A stretch of DNA of 64,000 nucleotides, taken from the NCBI RefSeq assembly GCF_002237645.1, contig NZ_MJUZ01000048.1:1-64000 (forward strand). The letters run 5' to 3'. Below the pieces are notes generated by a model, which worked only from the letters and a program-made list of their open reading frames with translations, had not been told where the DNA came from and did not search any database. Of this stretch, positions 30,573-37,694 are shown in pieces (the stretch's first letter is position 1; every line of letters starts with the position of its first letter). A program made the translations under genes and the position numbers. The stretch is from Desulfovibrio sp. MES5 (GTDB lineage Bacteria; Desulfobacterota; Desulfovibrionia; Desulfovibrionales; Desulfovibrionaceae).

Positions 30573-31643
30573 TTACTTCTTGGCGCGCTCCTGAGCGACC
30601 TTCTTCATGAACGAGGAGTCAATGTAGAAATTCTGCTTCACATACTTGTCGAACTCCTTCTCCCGGATGCGTCCCTGGCTCAACATAAATTCGGCCACGC
30701 CCCGTAAAGAAGCCGGAAGCATAGAAGGGGTTTCCATTTCGGTGATCTGTTCGGGCACGGTGTAGAGGGGGCGGTATTTGAACTCAAGCTTCACCATATC
30801 TTCGGTGAGCTCCAGTCCACAGTAATTGTTAAAATAATCGAGAAGGGGCTTTATGTACTTGTCGGGATTGGCTTTCATGTCTTCAAGAATGTTCATGTAG
30901 ATGGTAAGCCACGCCACGGTCAGGTCCGGATGCTTTTCTGCAAATTCCTTGCGCACGCCAATGCCGCCGGCAATGCTCACCTTGGCAGCGGCGCCGGAGG
31001 ATACGCGAACCCATTTTTTGGCTTCGGCCACGTAGCTCAGGGGGGCCCAAAGCTGCAGGATGTCGCCTTCGCCCGCGTTAAAGGCCGTCATGGCCTGGCC
31101 CTGCTCCATGTGAACAATGTTAACGTCGCTGTCTTTCAGGCCCATGGCCTTAAGGGTGCTTGTAAGGGCGTAGTGGCCGGTGGACACAGTGGTGGCCAAT
31201 ATTTTTTTGCCCCTCCACAAGTCGGCATTGCCGTAAATTTCAGGGTAGTTGGGCAGTGCGCCCGCAGCTTTGGCCAGAGGAGAGTCAGGGCGTACCCATA
31301 TGTCATTGGTGGCGGCTTCTTCGTTGGATATGCCAATCAGCTTGTACCCATAGCGCATGCTTGCCATCATGGTAGGCACCGTGCCCATGGTGCCGATGTC
31401 CCACTGGTCGGCGGCCAGGGCTTCAGTCTGGGGCGCGCCGGAGGCAAAGAGCATGAATTTCATGGTAAAGGGAGCGTCTTTCAACATGCCGGTTTGTTCG
31501 GCATACCACATGGGAAAGCCGTGCAGGCACGGTTGCGCGCTTGTGCGCAATTCAATTTTCTGCGCGAAAGGCTGGCTGGGAACCAACAGCAGAAGAGTAA
31601 ATAAAAACAGGCAACACAGTGAATAAACAGAAAATTTTTTCAT
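30573..31643 (-). CDS. Periplasmic substrate-binding protein (SsuA/TauA/NMT1-like)
   Basis: A 356-residue binding protein with a Sec signal peptide (about 1-27, ending VPSQPFAQK). The mature part has the two-lobed type II fold of nitrate/sulfonate/bicarbonate-binding proteins, including the lobe-1 stretch DQWDIGTMGTVPTMMASMRYG. The ribosome site AAGGAGA is strong. It is the first importer gene and follows the SDR gene by 57 bases. The ligand is likely a C3 sulfonate (DHPS or sulfolactate) from the cluster's enzymes, but taurine or another sulfonate cannot be ruled out. Confidence 0.85.
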   Translation of the reverse strand: MKKFSVYSLCCLFLFTLLLLVPSQPFAQKIELRTSAQPCLHGFPMWYAEQTGMLKDAPFTMKFMLFASGAPQTEALAADQWDIGTMGTVPTMMASMRYGYKLIGISNEEAATNDIWVRPDSPLAKAAGALPNYPEIYGNADLWRGKKILATTVSTGHYALTSTLKAMGLKDSDVNIVHMEQGQAMTAFNAGEGDILQLWAPLSYVAEAKKWVRVSSGAAAKVSIAGGIGVRKEFAEKHPDLTVAWLTIYMNILEDMKANPDKYIKPLLDYFNNYCGLELTEDMVKLEFKYRPLYTVPEQITEMETPSMLPASLRGVAEFMLSQGRIREKEFDKYVKQNFYIDSSFMKKVAQERAKK

Positions 31644-31700
31644 GCCGGTCTCCTTGCAGGGGATGGTTATATGCGTTGTTAATCCTGTTGATCCGCCTGT

Positions 31701-32468
31701 TCAGCAGGCTGTGAATCCTCCATCGATCATTATTGTCTGGCCGGTGATGTAGGCGGATGCGTTGCTCGCCAGAAAAACAGCGCACCCATAAAGGTCTTCT
31801 AGCTTGCCGTTGCGCTGCGCACACGTCTGCATGGCGCGGCGGGCTGCAAGCTCCGGATTGGAAAAAACGGAATCGGTAAGTTTGGTGGGGAAAAAGCCGG
31901 GGCCTATGGCATTGCATGTTACGCCCGAGGTCGACCAGGCCTGGGCCGTGGCACGGGTCAACTGAACGATGCCGCCCTTGCTGGCGCCATAGGGCGCACT
32001 GTTTTCAAACGCTCGAAACGATTGCAGAGAGGCCATGTTGATGATGCGCCCCCATTTGCGTGCAGCCATCTGAGGGGCCAGACCCTGCGTCATAAAGAAT
32101 GGCGCGGCCAGAAGCAGGTTGATTTGTTGATTCCAGCTTTTCGGCGTCACGTCTGTAAAAGGCTGACGCAGATTCACCCCGGCAGCATTTACCAAGATGT
32201 CGATTTCAGGGTACTTTTTTAATGCTGCAGTGGCGCAGGCGAGGGCGGATTCGGGCTGTGAAAGGTCTGCGGCCATATGGTCCGCCTGCAGGTTGTCAGT
32301 GCGCAGGCGATCCACCGCTTGGGCCAGGGCAGCAGCGTCACGAGCAACAAGAATGACCCGTGCACCGGCGTACGCAAGGGCCGTGGCCATAGCTTGGCCA
32401 ATGCCGGAGCTTCCGCCCGTCACCAGGGCTGTCTTGCCCGTCAGATCAAAAAGACTCGCCGTGTTCAT
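31701..32468 (-). CDS. SDR family oxidoreductase
   Basis: A 255-residue classical short-chain dehydrogenase, gluconate-5-dehydrogenase-like. It has the cofactor motif TGGSSGIG (17-24), NAAG (94-97), catalytic Ser147 region (NMASLQS) and YGASK (Tyr160, Lys164). The ATG at 32468 is preceded by GAAGGGG; an upstream TTG at 32486 in the same frame is less likely. It heads the importer operon. Possible roles are oxidation of DHPS, or of one of its enantiomers, to sulfolactaldehyde, or of (S)-sulfolactate to sulfopyruvate. The sequence does not decide between these. Confidence 0.82.
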   Translation of the reverse strand: MNTASLFDLTGKTALVTGGSSGIGQAMATALAYAGARVILVARDAAALAQAVDRLRTDNLQADHMAADLSQPESALACATAALKKYPEIDILVNAAGVNLRQPFTDVTPKSWNQQINLLLAAPFFMTQGLAPQMAARKWGRIINMASLQSFRAFENSAPYGASKGGIVQLTRATAQAWSTSGVTCNAIGPGFFPTKLTDSVFSNPELAARRAMQTCAQRNGKLEDLYGCAVFLASNASAYITGQTIMIDGGFTAC

Positions 32469-32779
32469 ATGCGCCCCTTCACTCAAACATGCAGGGTTTA
32501 TACGTCTTGTTGCCTGGCCGCCCGGTTTGTCGTGAATAGAATCAAAAAACAGGTTTTTCTGACATTTGCAAAGCCCTGGCCTACATTAATTCTTTAATGG
32601 CTGGGAGAGCTGTTTTATCGTCGCCCGAAAAATCTTTTATGCTCTTTTTCGGGGGCGAGGGGTGTTCACCCTCTGCGGGGCTTGATCAAGGGGACCAAAG
32701 CCTGGACTTTGCCTTTTGATCTGTCCCATAACCGCAGAAGAGGCCCACTCCGCTATTTATTTTTTCAGGTTGGTGAACG
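32469..32779. other. Promoter/leader region upstream of SDR-importer operon
   Basis: A 311-base gap between the LarA-family gene and the SDR gene. It carries a candidate -24/-12 promoter (32567-32583). It also has stem-loops that may end larA transcription: CGCCCGAAAAA / TTTTTCGGGGGCG around 32620-32658, and a nested GATCAA/TTGATC plus CAAAG/CTTTG structure around 32683-32722. No gene is seen. Confidence 0.5.
32567..32583 (-). promoter_or_regulatory. Candidate sigma-54 promoter for the SDR-importer operon
   Basis: On the minus strand the sequence is TAGGCCAGGGCTTTGCA. It has the required GG-N10-GC spacing and a perfect TTTGCA -12 element, but the -24 (AGGCCA) is only a partial match to TGGCAC. 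It lies about 100 bases upstream of the SDR start. Confidence 0.45.
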
Positions 32780-34027
32780 TTAGTTGTAAAAAAACATTGA
32801 ATTGGCGTGGGTCAAAATTGCCACTGACGCACGGGGATTTGCTGCAAGCCATGTGTCAAGCGTTGTTTGCGCGTCTGCCTTGCGCAGCAGGCAGCGGGCC
32901 GCGTCAGCCTCTGAGAGCGCCGTGTGCAGCACAAGTTCATGTTGCGCCGCCACGCGTGAAAACAGAAAAGCCTTGTGCGCGCCCATCTTGAATTCCTGCT
33001 GCTTGAAGTCTTCCAGAAGGCTTTTGTGATCGGTGAAGTTGCGCACGTAGTCTTCGTACCTTTCATCACCGATGCCCTGAGCGCATTCTGCCAGAAGCAA
33101 AATGCGCCCGTGCTCTCCTGCGCAACGCCGTGCCGAATCCAGCGCTTTTTGCGCCTGATAGAGGCAGATATCCTTTGGCGCGCCACCACAGGAGGCAACA
33201 ACAATGTCCCAGTTTCTGGCGAGTTTGAAACCGTAAAGCTTGCGAGTTTTCTCCGCCAGGGTGTGCAGGAGCGTGCAGGGATCGCCCACGTAAAGCGCGG
33301 CAACTTTTTTGTCCGGGGTCATGACCACATTGATGGCCATCTTGACCCCGGCCAAGATGCCAGCCTCGTTGAGGTCATCACGTACGGGGTTGTTTTCAAG
33401 GTTGCCTGCAAAGGCGTTTGGATCTTGGAGCTGGCTATGATTTTTGGTGATCATGCGCGCTGAAGCGCATCCGATGACCACGCCCTTGGCCCCGCCGGTG
33501 AAGCCAACGAACTGGTGCGCATCCACCATGCCCATGACAATCTTGAGGTCTGCATCAGCGTAGGCGGCATTGATTTCCACCGGGGTTCCCCGGCTGGTAA
33601 AGCCCATGTGCCGCATGGGGGAGTTTTGCGCATCGTGGCTCACCACCGTGCAGCCTCGAAGGTCTTCAGGAAGAATGCGCGCCAGTTGGGCCTGGTCGGG
33701 CGGCTCATGGAGCCCCCCACCCACCACAATGCGAACCATGTGGGGAGGCAGCGACGGATAGCTTGTAAAAATTCTTTCCAGCAGCGGGGGAAGCAGCAGC
33801 TTGATGGGGAAGGGACGGGTTTCATCGGGCACGGCGATGGCTACGGATTCGGGGGCCGGCATGTTTTCCAGAGCCGGGCAGCCTTCGGGCGCATCAAGAG
33901 CTTTCATGAAAACAGCCAGCGGATTATTGAGCGGTTCTACCTGCTGCGGTGTAAACACGCTGACATCGCACACATCCGGTATTTCCAAGTGCAGGCTGCC
34001 TGATCCGTATTTGAGCGTGTGGTTCAT
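32780..34027 (-). CDS. LarA-family nickel-pincer racemase; candidate sulfolactate racemase
   Basis: A 415-residue member of the LarA family (DUF2088), 2-hydroxyacid racemases/epimerases that use a nickel-pincer nucleotide covalently tied to a Lys. The residues expected from Lactobacillus LarA (His108, His174, Lys184) fall at His107 (GGGLHEPP), His171 and Lys181 (HQFVGFTGGAK, ten residues apart). The protein therefore looks competent. The ATG at 34027 has AAAGGA upstream; an in-frame GTG at 34054 is less likely. It follows suyB by 123 bases on the same strand. Acting on sulfolactate, to feed the (R)-specific SuyAB, is an inference from context; lactate or malate are alternatives. Confidence 0.85.
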   Translation of the reverse strand: MNHTLKYGSGSLHLEIPDVCDVSVFTPQQVEPLNNPLAVFMKALDAPEGCPALENMPAPESVAIAVPDETRPFPIKLLLPPLLERIFTSYPSLPPHMVRIVVGGGLHEPPDQAQLARILPEDLRGCTVVSHDAQNSPMRHMGFTSRGTPVEINAAYADADLKIVMGMVDAHQFVGFTGGAKGVVIGCASARMITKNHSQLQDPNAFAGNLENNPVRDDLNEAGILAGVKMAINVVMTPDKKVAALYVGDPCTLLHTLAEKTRKLYGFKLARNWDIVVASCGGAPKDICLYQAQKALDSARRCAGEHGRILLLAECAQGIGDERYEDYVRNFTDHKSLLEDFKQQEFKMGAHKAFLFSRVAAQHELVLHTALSEADAARCLLRKADAQTTLDTWLAANPRASVAILTHANSMFFYN

Positions 34028-34102
34028 GGACGGAATCCTTTGGTAGCTGTCCACCGCGATGTTTTTTATGCATGCAGTTCCAGTGGAGGGCCGTGGCCTG
34101 TT

Positions 34103-34146
34103 TTCATCCGCGTGCCGTAAGGACTCCCCTACGGCACGCGGATGAA
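34103..34146 (-). terminator. Long perfect hairpin between suyB and the LarA gene
   Basis: A perfect 17-bp inverted repeat (TTCATCCGCGTGCCGTA and its complement) with a 10-base loop, starting four bases past the suyB stop. There is no T-run on the minus strand, so it may attenuate or protect the 3' end and make suyAB more abundant than larA. Confidence 0.55.
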
Positions 34147-34150
34147 GATA

Positions 34151-35311
34151 TTACGCGCTTTCGTAAAGTCTGGTCATGATAAATTCGCGATGCCCCAAGG
34201 CTTCAGCCGAGGTATTGCGGCCATTGCAGGTGCGGACAAGCATTTCAAGCAGCATGTTGCCTGCCTGATCCAGGTTGATTTCGCGGCGCAGAATGCCGGA
34301 AACATCAACGTCGATGTGCTCGTTCATGGTGCGCACGGTGCGCGGGTTAGCAGACAGTTTGATCACGGGCAGAATGGGGTTGCCGATGATGTTGCCCTGC
34401 CCGGTGGGGAAGAAGTGGGCCACAAAGCCGGAAGCGGCGCACAGGGTGACCATTTCGGCGGCGGCGGAAGAGGAATCCATAAACCACAGGCCGGGGCCGG
34501 TGGGGGTTTCGGCCTTGTCGAGGCAGCCGATAACCGGAGCCTTGCGGCCGATTTTCTGGATGTTGCCGAGGGCCTTTTCTTCAATGGTGGTCAGGCCGCC
34601 TTCAATGTTGCCCTTGGTGGGCTGGGAATCACAAAGGTCGTTGGTCTTGTGGTCATCGACAACCTTGGCGTAGCGGTCAAAGAAGCCCATAAATTTTTTG
34701 CGCACGTCTTCGGTGGCGCAACGGGCGGCAACCAGGTGTTCGCCGCCGGTGATTTCGGTGGTTTCACCAAACAGGGTGGTGGCGCCCATTTCCCACAGTT
34801 TGTCAAAGGCGTTGCCAACGGTGGGGTTGGAGGCAATGCCGGAAGTGGTGTCGGATTCACCGCACTTGGTGGAAACCCACAGCTCATCCATCTTGCATTC
34901 GGTACGCTGCAGTTCGGTGGCAAAGTGGACAAATTCCTTGGCCTTGAGGGAAGCGGCGCGGATGGTTTCCAGGTCGCCATGCTGCTCAATGCCAAAGCCC
35001 ACAACAGGCTTGCCGGTCTTGGCAATGCCGTCTACCACGCGCTGCGTCCACACGGGCTCGATGCCGATGACGACGACAGCGGCCACGTTGGGGTTGCTGC
35101 CCACGCCGATAAGGGTACGGAAATGCAGGTCAAGGTCTTCACCGAACTGCAGGCGGCCATACGCGTGCGGCAGGGCCATGGTGCCCTTGATGTTGTTTGC
35201 CACAGCTTCACAGGCGGCATTGGAAAGGTCGTCCAAAGGCAGAATGACCACATGGTTACGGATGCCCACACGGCCATTTTCGCGGCGGTAGCCCATAATT
35301 GTCTTGCTCAT
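34151..35311 (-). CDS. suyB: (R)-sulfolactate sulfo-lyase beta subunit, SuyB-like (UxaA family)
   Basis: A 386-residue protein of the altronate/galactarate dehydratase C-terminal family (UxaA/GarD). Motifs include [13 protein letters not shown] at the start, [20 protein letters not shown] (about 190-210), [20 protein letters not shown] (about 255-275) and [13 protein letters not shown]. SuyB removes sulfite from (R)-sulfolactate, giving pyruvate. A separate small SAF-domain subunit (94 residues) and this size match the SuyA/SuyB pair rather than fused altronate dehydratase. The sulfonate-type importer and aldehyde dehydrogenase support this. The ATG at 35311 is four bases inside the suyA stop region (genes overlap or abut), with GAGGTG upstream. 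Confidence 0.8.
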   Translation of the reverse strand: MSKTIMGYRRENGRVGIRNHVVILPLDDLSNAACEAVANNIKGTMALPHAYGRLQFGEDLDLHFRTLIGVGSNPNVAAVVVIGIEPVWTQRVVDGIAKTGKPVVGFGIEQHGDLETIRAASLKAKEFVHFATELQRTECKMDELWVSTKCGESDTTSGIASNPTVGNAFDKLWEMGATTLFGETTEITGGEHLVAARCATEDVRKKFMGFFDRYAKVVDDHKTNDLCDSQPTKGNIEGGLTTIEEKALGNIQKIGRKAPVIGCLDKAETPTGPGLWFMDSSSAAAEMVTLCAASGFVAHFFPTGQGNIIGNPILPVIKLSANPRTVRTMNEHIDVDVSGILRREINLDQAGNMLLEMLVRTCNGRNTSAEALGHREFIMTRLYESA

Positions 35312-35315
35312 TGGT

Positions 35316-35600
35316 TTACCACCTCTTGGTTTTGACGTTGTGCACATGCAGGTGTTCGCCACGCTTGATGGGCTTGATCACCTTGCCGATGTCGGTGCCG
35401 TATTTGATAACGGTGTCGCCTTCAGCAAGGTCCTGAAGGGCGATCTTGTGACCGATCGGGATGTCGCTCAGTGTTTCGAACACGAGGGTGGTGTCGCCGT
35501 CCATAACCCAGCCGTTGAGTTGGTCGCCCTTTTTGACGCCTTCAACCACGACCACACCGACGCAGTCGCCGGGTTCATGCACCACAAAGTGGGTTGTCAT
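35316..35600 (-). CDS. suyA: (R)-sulfolactate sulfo-lyase alpha subunit, SuyA-like (SAF domain)
   Basis: A 94-residue SAF-domain protein matching the N-terminal module of UxaA-type dehydratases, which in SuyAB is a separate alpha subunit of about 90 residues. It begins [20 protein letters not shown] and has [19 protein letters not shown] in the middle. The ATG at 35600 has an excellent AAGGAGA site, so longer starts are rejected. The stop is four bases before the suyB start. It is the first gene of the sulfo-lyase unit, and a -24/-12 promoter lies about 180 bases upstream. Confidence 0.82.
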   Translation of the reverse strand: MTTHFVVHEPGDCVGVVVVEGVKKGDQLNGWVMDGDTTLVFETLSDIPIGHKIALQDLAEGDTVIKYGTDIGKVIKPIKRGEHLHVHNVKTKRW

Positions 35601-35657
35601 ACTGGTCTCCTTGGATAGTATGGTAGTAATAAAACGCAAACTAATGGGCAAGCGATC

Positions 35658-35666
35658 ATTATAGCA
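35658..35666 (-). promoter_or_regulatory. Extended -10 promoter candidate for suyA
   Basis: The minus strand reads TGCTATAAT, an extended -10 element of the housekeeping sigma factor, about 60 bases upstream of suyA. No good -35 is present. A 16-bp inverted repeat (AATGC-N6-GCATT, 35675-35690) overlaps the -35 position and could be an operator. Confidence 0.5.
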
Positions 35667-35674
35667 TGCACATG

Positions 35675-35690
35675 AATGCGTATTTGCATT
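35675..35690. promoter_or_regulatory. Inverted repeat upstream of suyA, possible operator
   Basis: AATGC-GTATTT-GCATT, lying between the candidate -24/-12 promoter and the extended -10. The regulator is unknown. Confidence 0.3.
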
Positions 35691-35780
35691 TGCCGGGACT
35701 GTGAATACAAGATGGTTTTCTTATATCAAATGGCAGATGCAACGCGATCACTTGTTTTGCCTTGGTCTTTCCCAACTAAC

Positions 35781-35797
35781 AGCAAGGTGCATGCCAA
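35781..35797 (-). promoter_or_regulatory. Sigma-54 (-24/-12) promoter for suyAB
   Basis: The minus strand reads TTGGCATGCACCTTGCT, matching TTGGCAC-N5-TTGCW at nearly every position with exact GG-N10-GC spacing. It lies 181 bases upstream of suyA and 143 bases from the divergent sigma-54 activator start, leaving room for activator sites. This links the activator at 35940 to suyAB. Confidence 0.8.
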
Positions 35798-35939
35798 AGT
35801 GGTTAGTTTGGCGGGAGTCTGCGTCATTAAAGGATATTTCCTTACAAAATAGTTTGATTACTCAGCTAATTATGCCCGACCATGGGAAGTTTGCTTGTAT
35901 TTGGGCAGAGAAATGATTAAATATGGGCAGAGGTGAGTT

Positions 35940-37586
35940 ATGCCCTACGAGATTTCAGCAGACGGTTTGAGCAATCCTTCCCAGACAGTAGGTCAGGTGG
36001 TTCACCATCTGGCACGACTGGTCGTGGGCAAAATGGACAGAAACGCGTTTTTTCGCATGCTTGCAACGCAGCTTCGCGTTTTGTTTCACTACGACCGTTT
36101 CTGCATCAACCTGTATGACGCCGAAAGGGAATTCCTTAATCTTTTTACGGCGGCTGACGGCACAGTGGTGGAATCGCTCTCCAACACGCGCATTGCCCAA
36201 AACACGGTGGCAGGACTGGCCATCTCCTCGCGTAAGCCTGTGGTCATCAATGACCTGGCAAAACACGATTTCGGCGACTCGCCCATGCCTCTTTCCACCG
36301 TGGGCCTCAACTCCACCATCGCCCTGCCGCTCATTGTCAGCGGTGAGGTTATCGGCACCCTGCACGTCTCATTTGTGAAGCCCCCCGAAAATATCGTGCA
36401 GATTCTCAACGTGCTGTTGGAGCTGAGCCCGGTGCTGTCCACCTTTCTTTTTGCCGTGCTGTCAGAGGAACGGCTTGAAAAGATCCGCGCCACGCACGCG
36501 GCCGTGTCCCAGACGGACACGGACACCACGGGCAGCATCCAGCTTGCCACGAGTTTGCTTGAAACGCCCGACATGCGCGGACTTATGGCCCTGGCGCGCA
36601 AGGTGGCCAAACTGCATATTTCGGTAATGATCGTGGGCGAAACGGGCACGGGCAAAAGCATGATGGCCCGCTGGCTGCACAGGCACAGCCCGCGCAGGGG
36701 AAGCAACTTTGTGAAGGTCAACTGCCCTTCCCTGCCCCCTACCCTTTTTGAGAGCGAAATGTTCGGCTACGCCAAGGGGGCGTTTACCGGGGCCACGAGC
36801 AAGCGCGTGGGCCGCGTTGAACTGGCCCAGGGCGGCACGCTTTTTCTTGATGAAATTGGCGAGCTTGCGCCAGAAATGCAAAGCAAGCTCCTGCAGGTGC
36901 TTGAAGAAAACTCTTTTGAACGTGTGGGCGAGGCCTCGCCCATTGGCGTGGACATCCGCGTCCTGTCGGCCACCAACATCGACATTGCGACCGCTATGGA
37001 TGAGGGATGCCTGCGTCGGGACCTCTATTACCGGCTTGGCTCTGTGGTGCTGCGCATGCCGCCGCTTCGCGAAAGAAAAAATGACATACCGCTGTTTATG
37101 GACCATTTTGTACAGCAATTTGCCAAGGAATATGAAATAACCCCGCCAAAGCTTACGCGTTCCGTCATGGAAGCCCTTTATGAACACTCCTGGCCGGGCA
37201 ATACGCGCGAATTGCGCAACGTGGTGAGCCGCCTGCTGCTGCAAACGCTGGATGGCCCCATTACCAACAGCTTCGTGTCTGAAGCCCTGCATTTGTGGAA
37301 AAATCCGGCAGGCGGCGGCGTGTCCGGCCCGACGGGTTCGGTGACCGTTTTTCCGCCAGGCGCGCCGTCAGGCGGCTGGCAAGTGCCCTTGCTTCCCCAG
37401 TCGAGCGCTGAAAAAGCGGGGGTTTCCCCTGTGCTGCCCACCCTTGAGGAAAACGAAAAAGCGCATATCGAGAAGGCCTTGCGGCTCAGCGGGGGCAAGC
37501 TTTCCGGGCCGGGCGGGGCTGCGGATATGCTCGGCGTGCCGCGTTCCACCTTGCAACACCGTATGCGCAAACTGGGCATACAGTAA
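35940..37586 (+). CDS. GAF-domain sigma-54-dependent activator of the suy cluster
   Basis: A 548-residue enhancer-binding protein. An N-terminal GAF-type sensing domain (about 20-175; motifs NTRIAQNTVAGLAI and VINDLAKHDFGDS) is followed by the AAA+ domain (about 205-435). The latter has Walker A GETGTGKSM, ESEMFGYAKGAFTGA (sigma-54 contact loop) and Walker B LFLDEIGEL. The C-terminal Fis-type helix-turn-helix is GGAADMLGVPRSTLQHRM. The organisation is that of NorR/FhlA-type regulators, in which a small molecule binds GAF. It is divergent from suyAB, which has a -24/-12 promoter, so a sulfonate or a pathway intermediate is the likely signal. AGAGGTGAG precedes the ATG. Confidence 0.9.
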   Translation: MPYEISADGLSNPSQTVGQVVHHLARLVVGKMDRNAFFRMLATQLRVLFHYDRFCINLYDAEREFLNLFTAADGTVVESLSNTRIAQNTVAGLAISSRKPVVINDLAKHDFGDSPMPLSTVGLNSTIALPLIVSGEVIGTLHVSFVKPPENIVQILNVLLELSPVLSTFLFAVLSEERLEKIRATHAAVSQTDTDTTGSIQLATSLLETPDMRGLMALARKVAKLHISVMIVGETGTGKSMMARWLHRHSPRRGSNFVKVNCPSLPPTLFESEMFGYAKGAFTGATSKRVGRVELAQGGTLFLDEIGELAPEMQSKLLQVLEENSFERVGEASPIGVDIRVLSATNIDIATAMDEGCLRRDLYYRLGSVVLRMPPLRERKNDIPLFMDHFVQQFAKEYEITPPKLTRSVMEALYEHSWPGNTRELRNVVSRLLLQTLDGPITNSFVSEALHLWKNPAGGGVSGPTGSVTVFPPGAPSGGWQVPLLPQSSAEKAGVSPVLPTLEENEKAHIEKALRLSGGKLSGPGGAADMLGVPRSTLQHRMRKLGIQ

Positions 37587-37694
37587 GGGTATTGCCCCTG
37601 TTTTCGGCGGATGTGCAGTCTTTCTTGAGTTTCCACAGGATTGCGCATATGATGCCGCTCTACGTCAAGAGCAATTACGCATTCCGGAGTCCGC

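Noticed and set aside
34151..35600. Split altronate dehydratase (UxaA) instead of SuyAB
   Set aside because: The family motifs are shared, but the separate small subunit, both lengths, the sulfonate-type importer and the aldehyde dehydrogenase fit SuyAB better. No hexuronate genes are nearby. It is not formally excluded.
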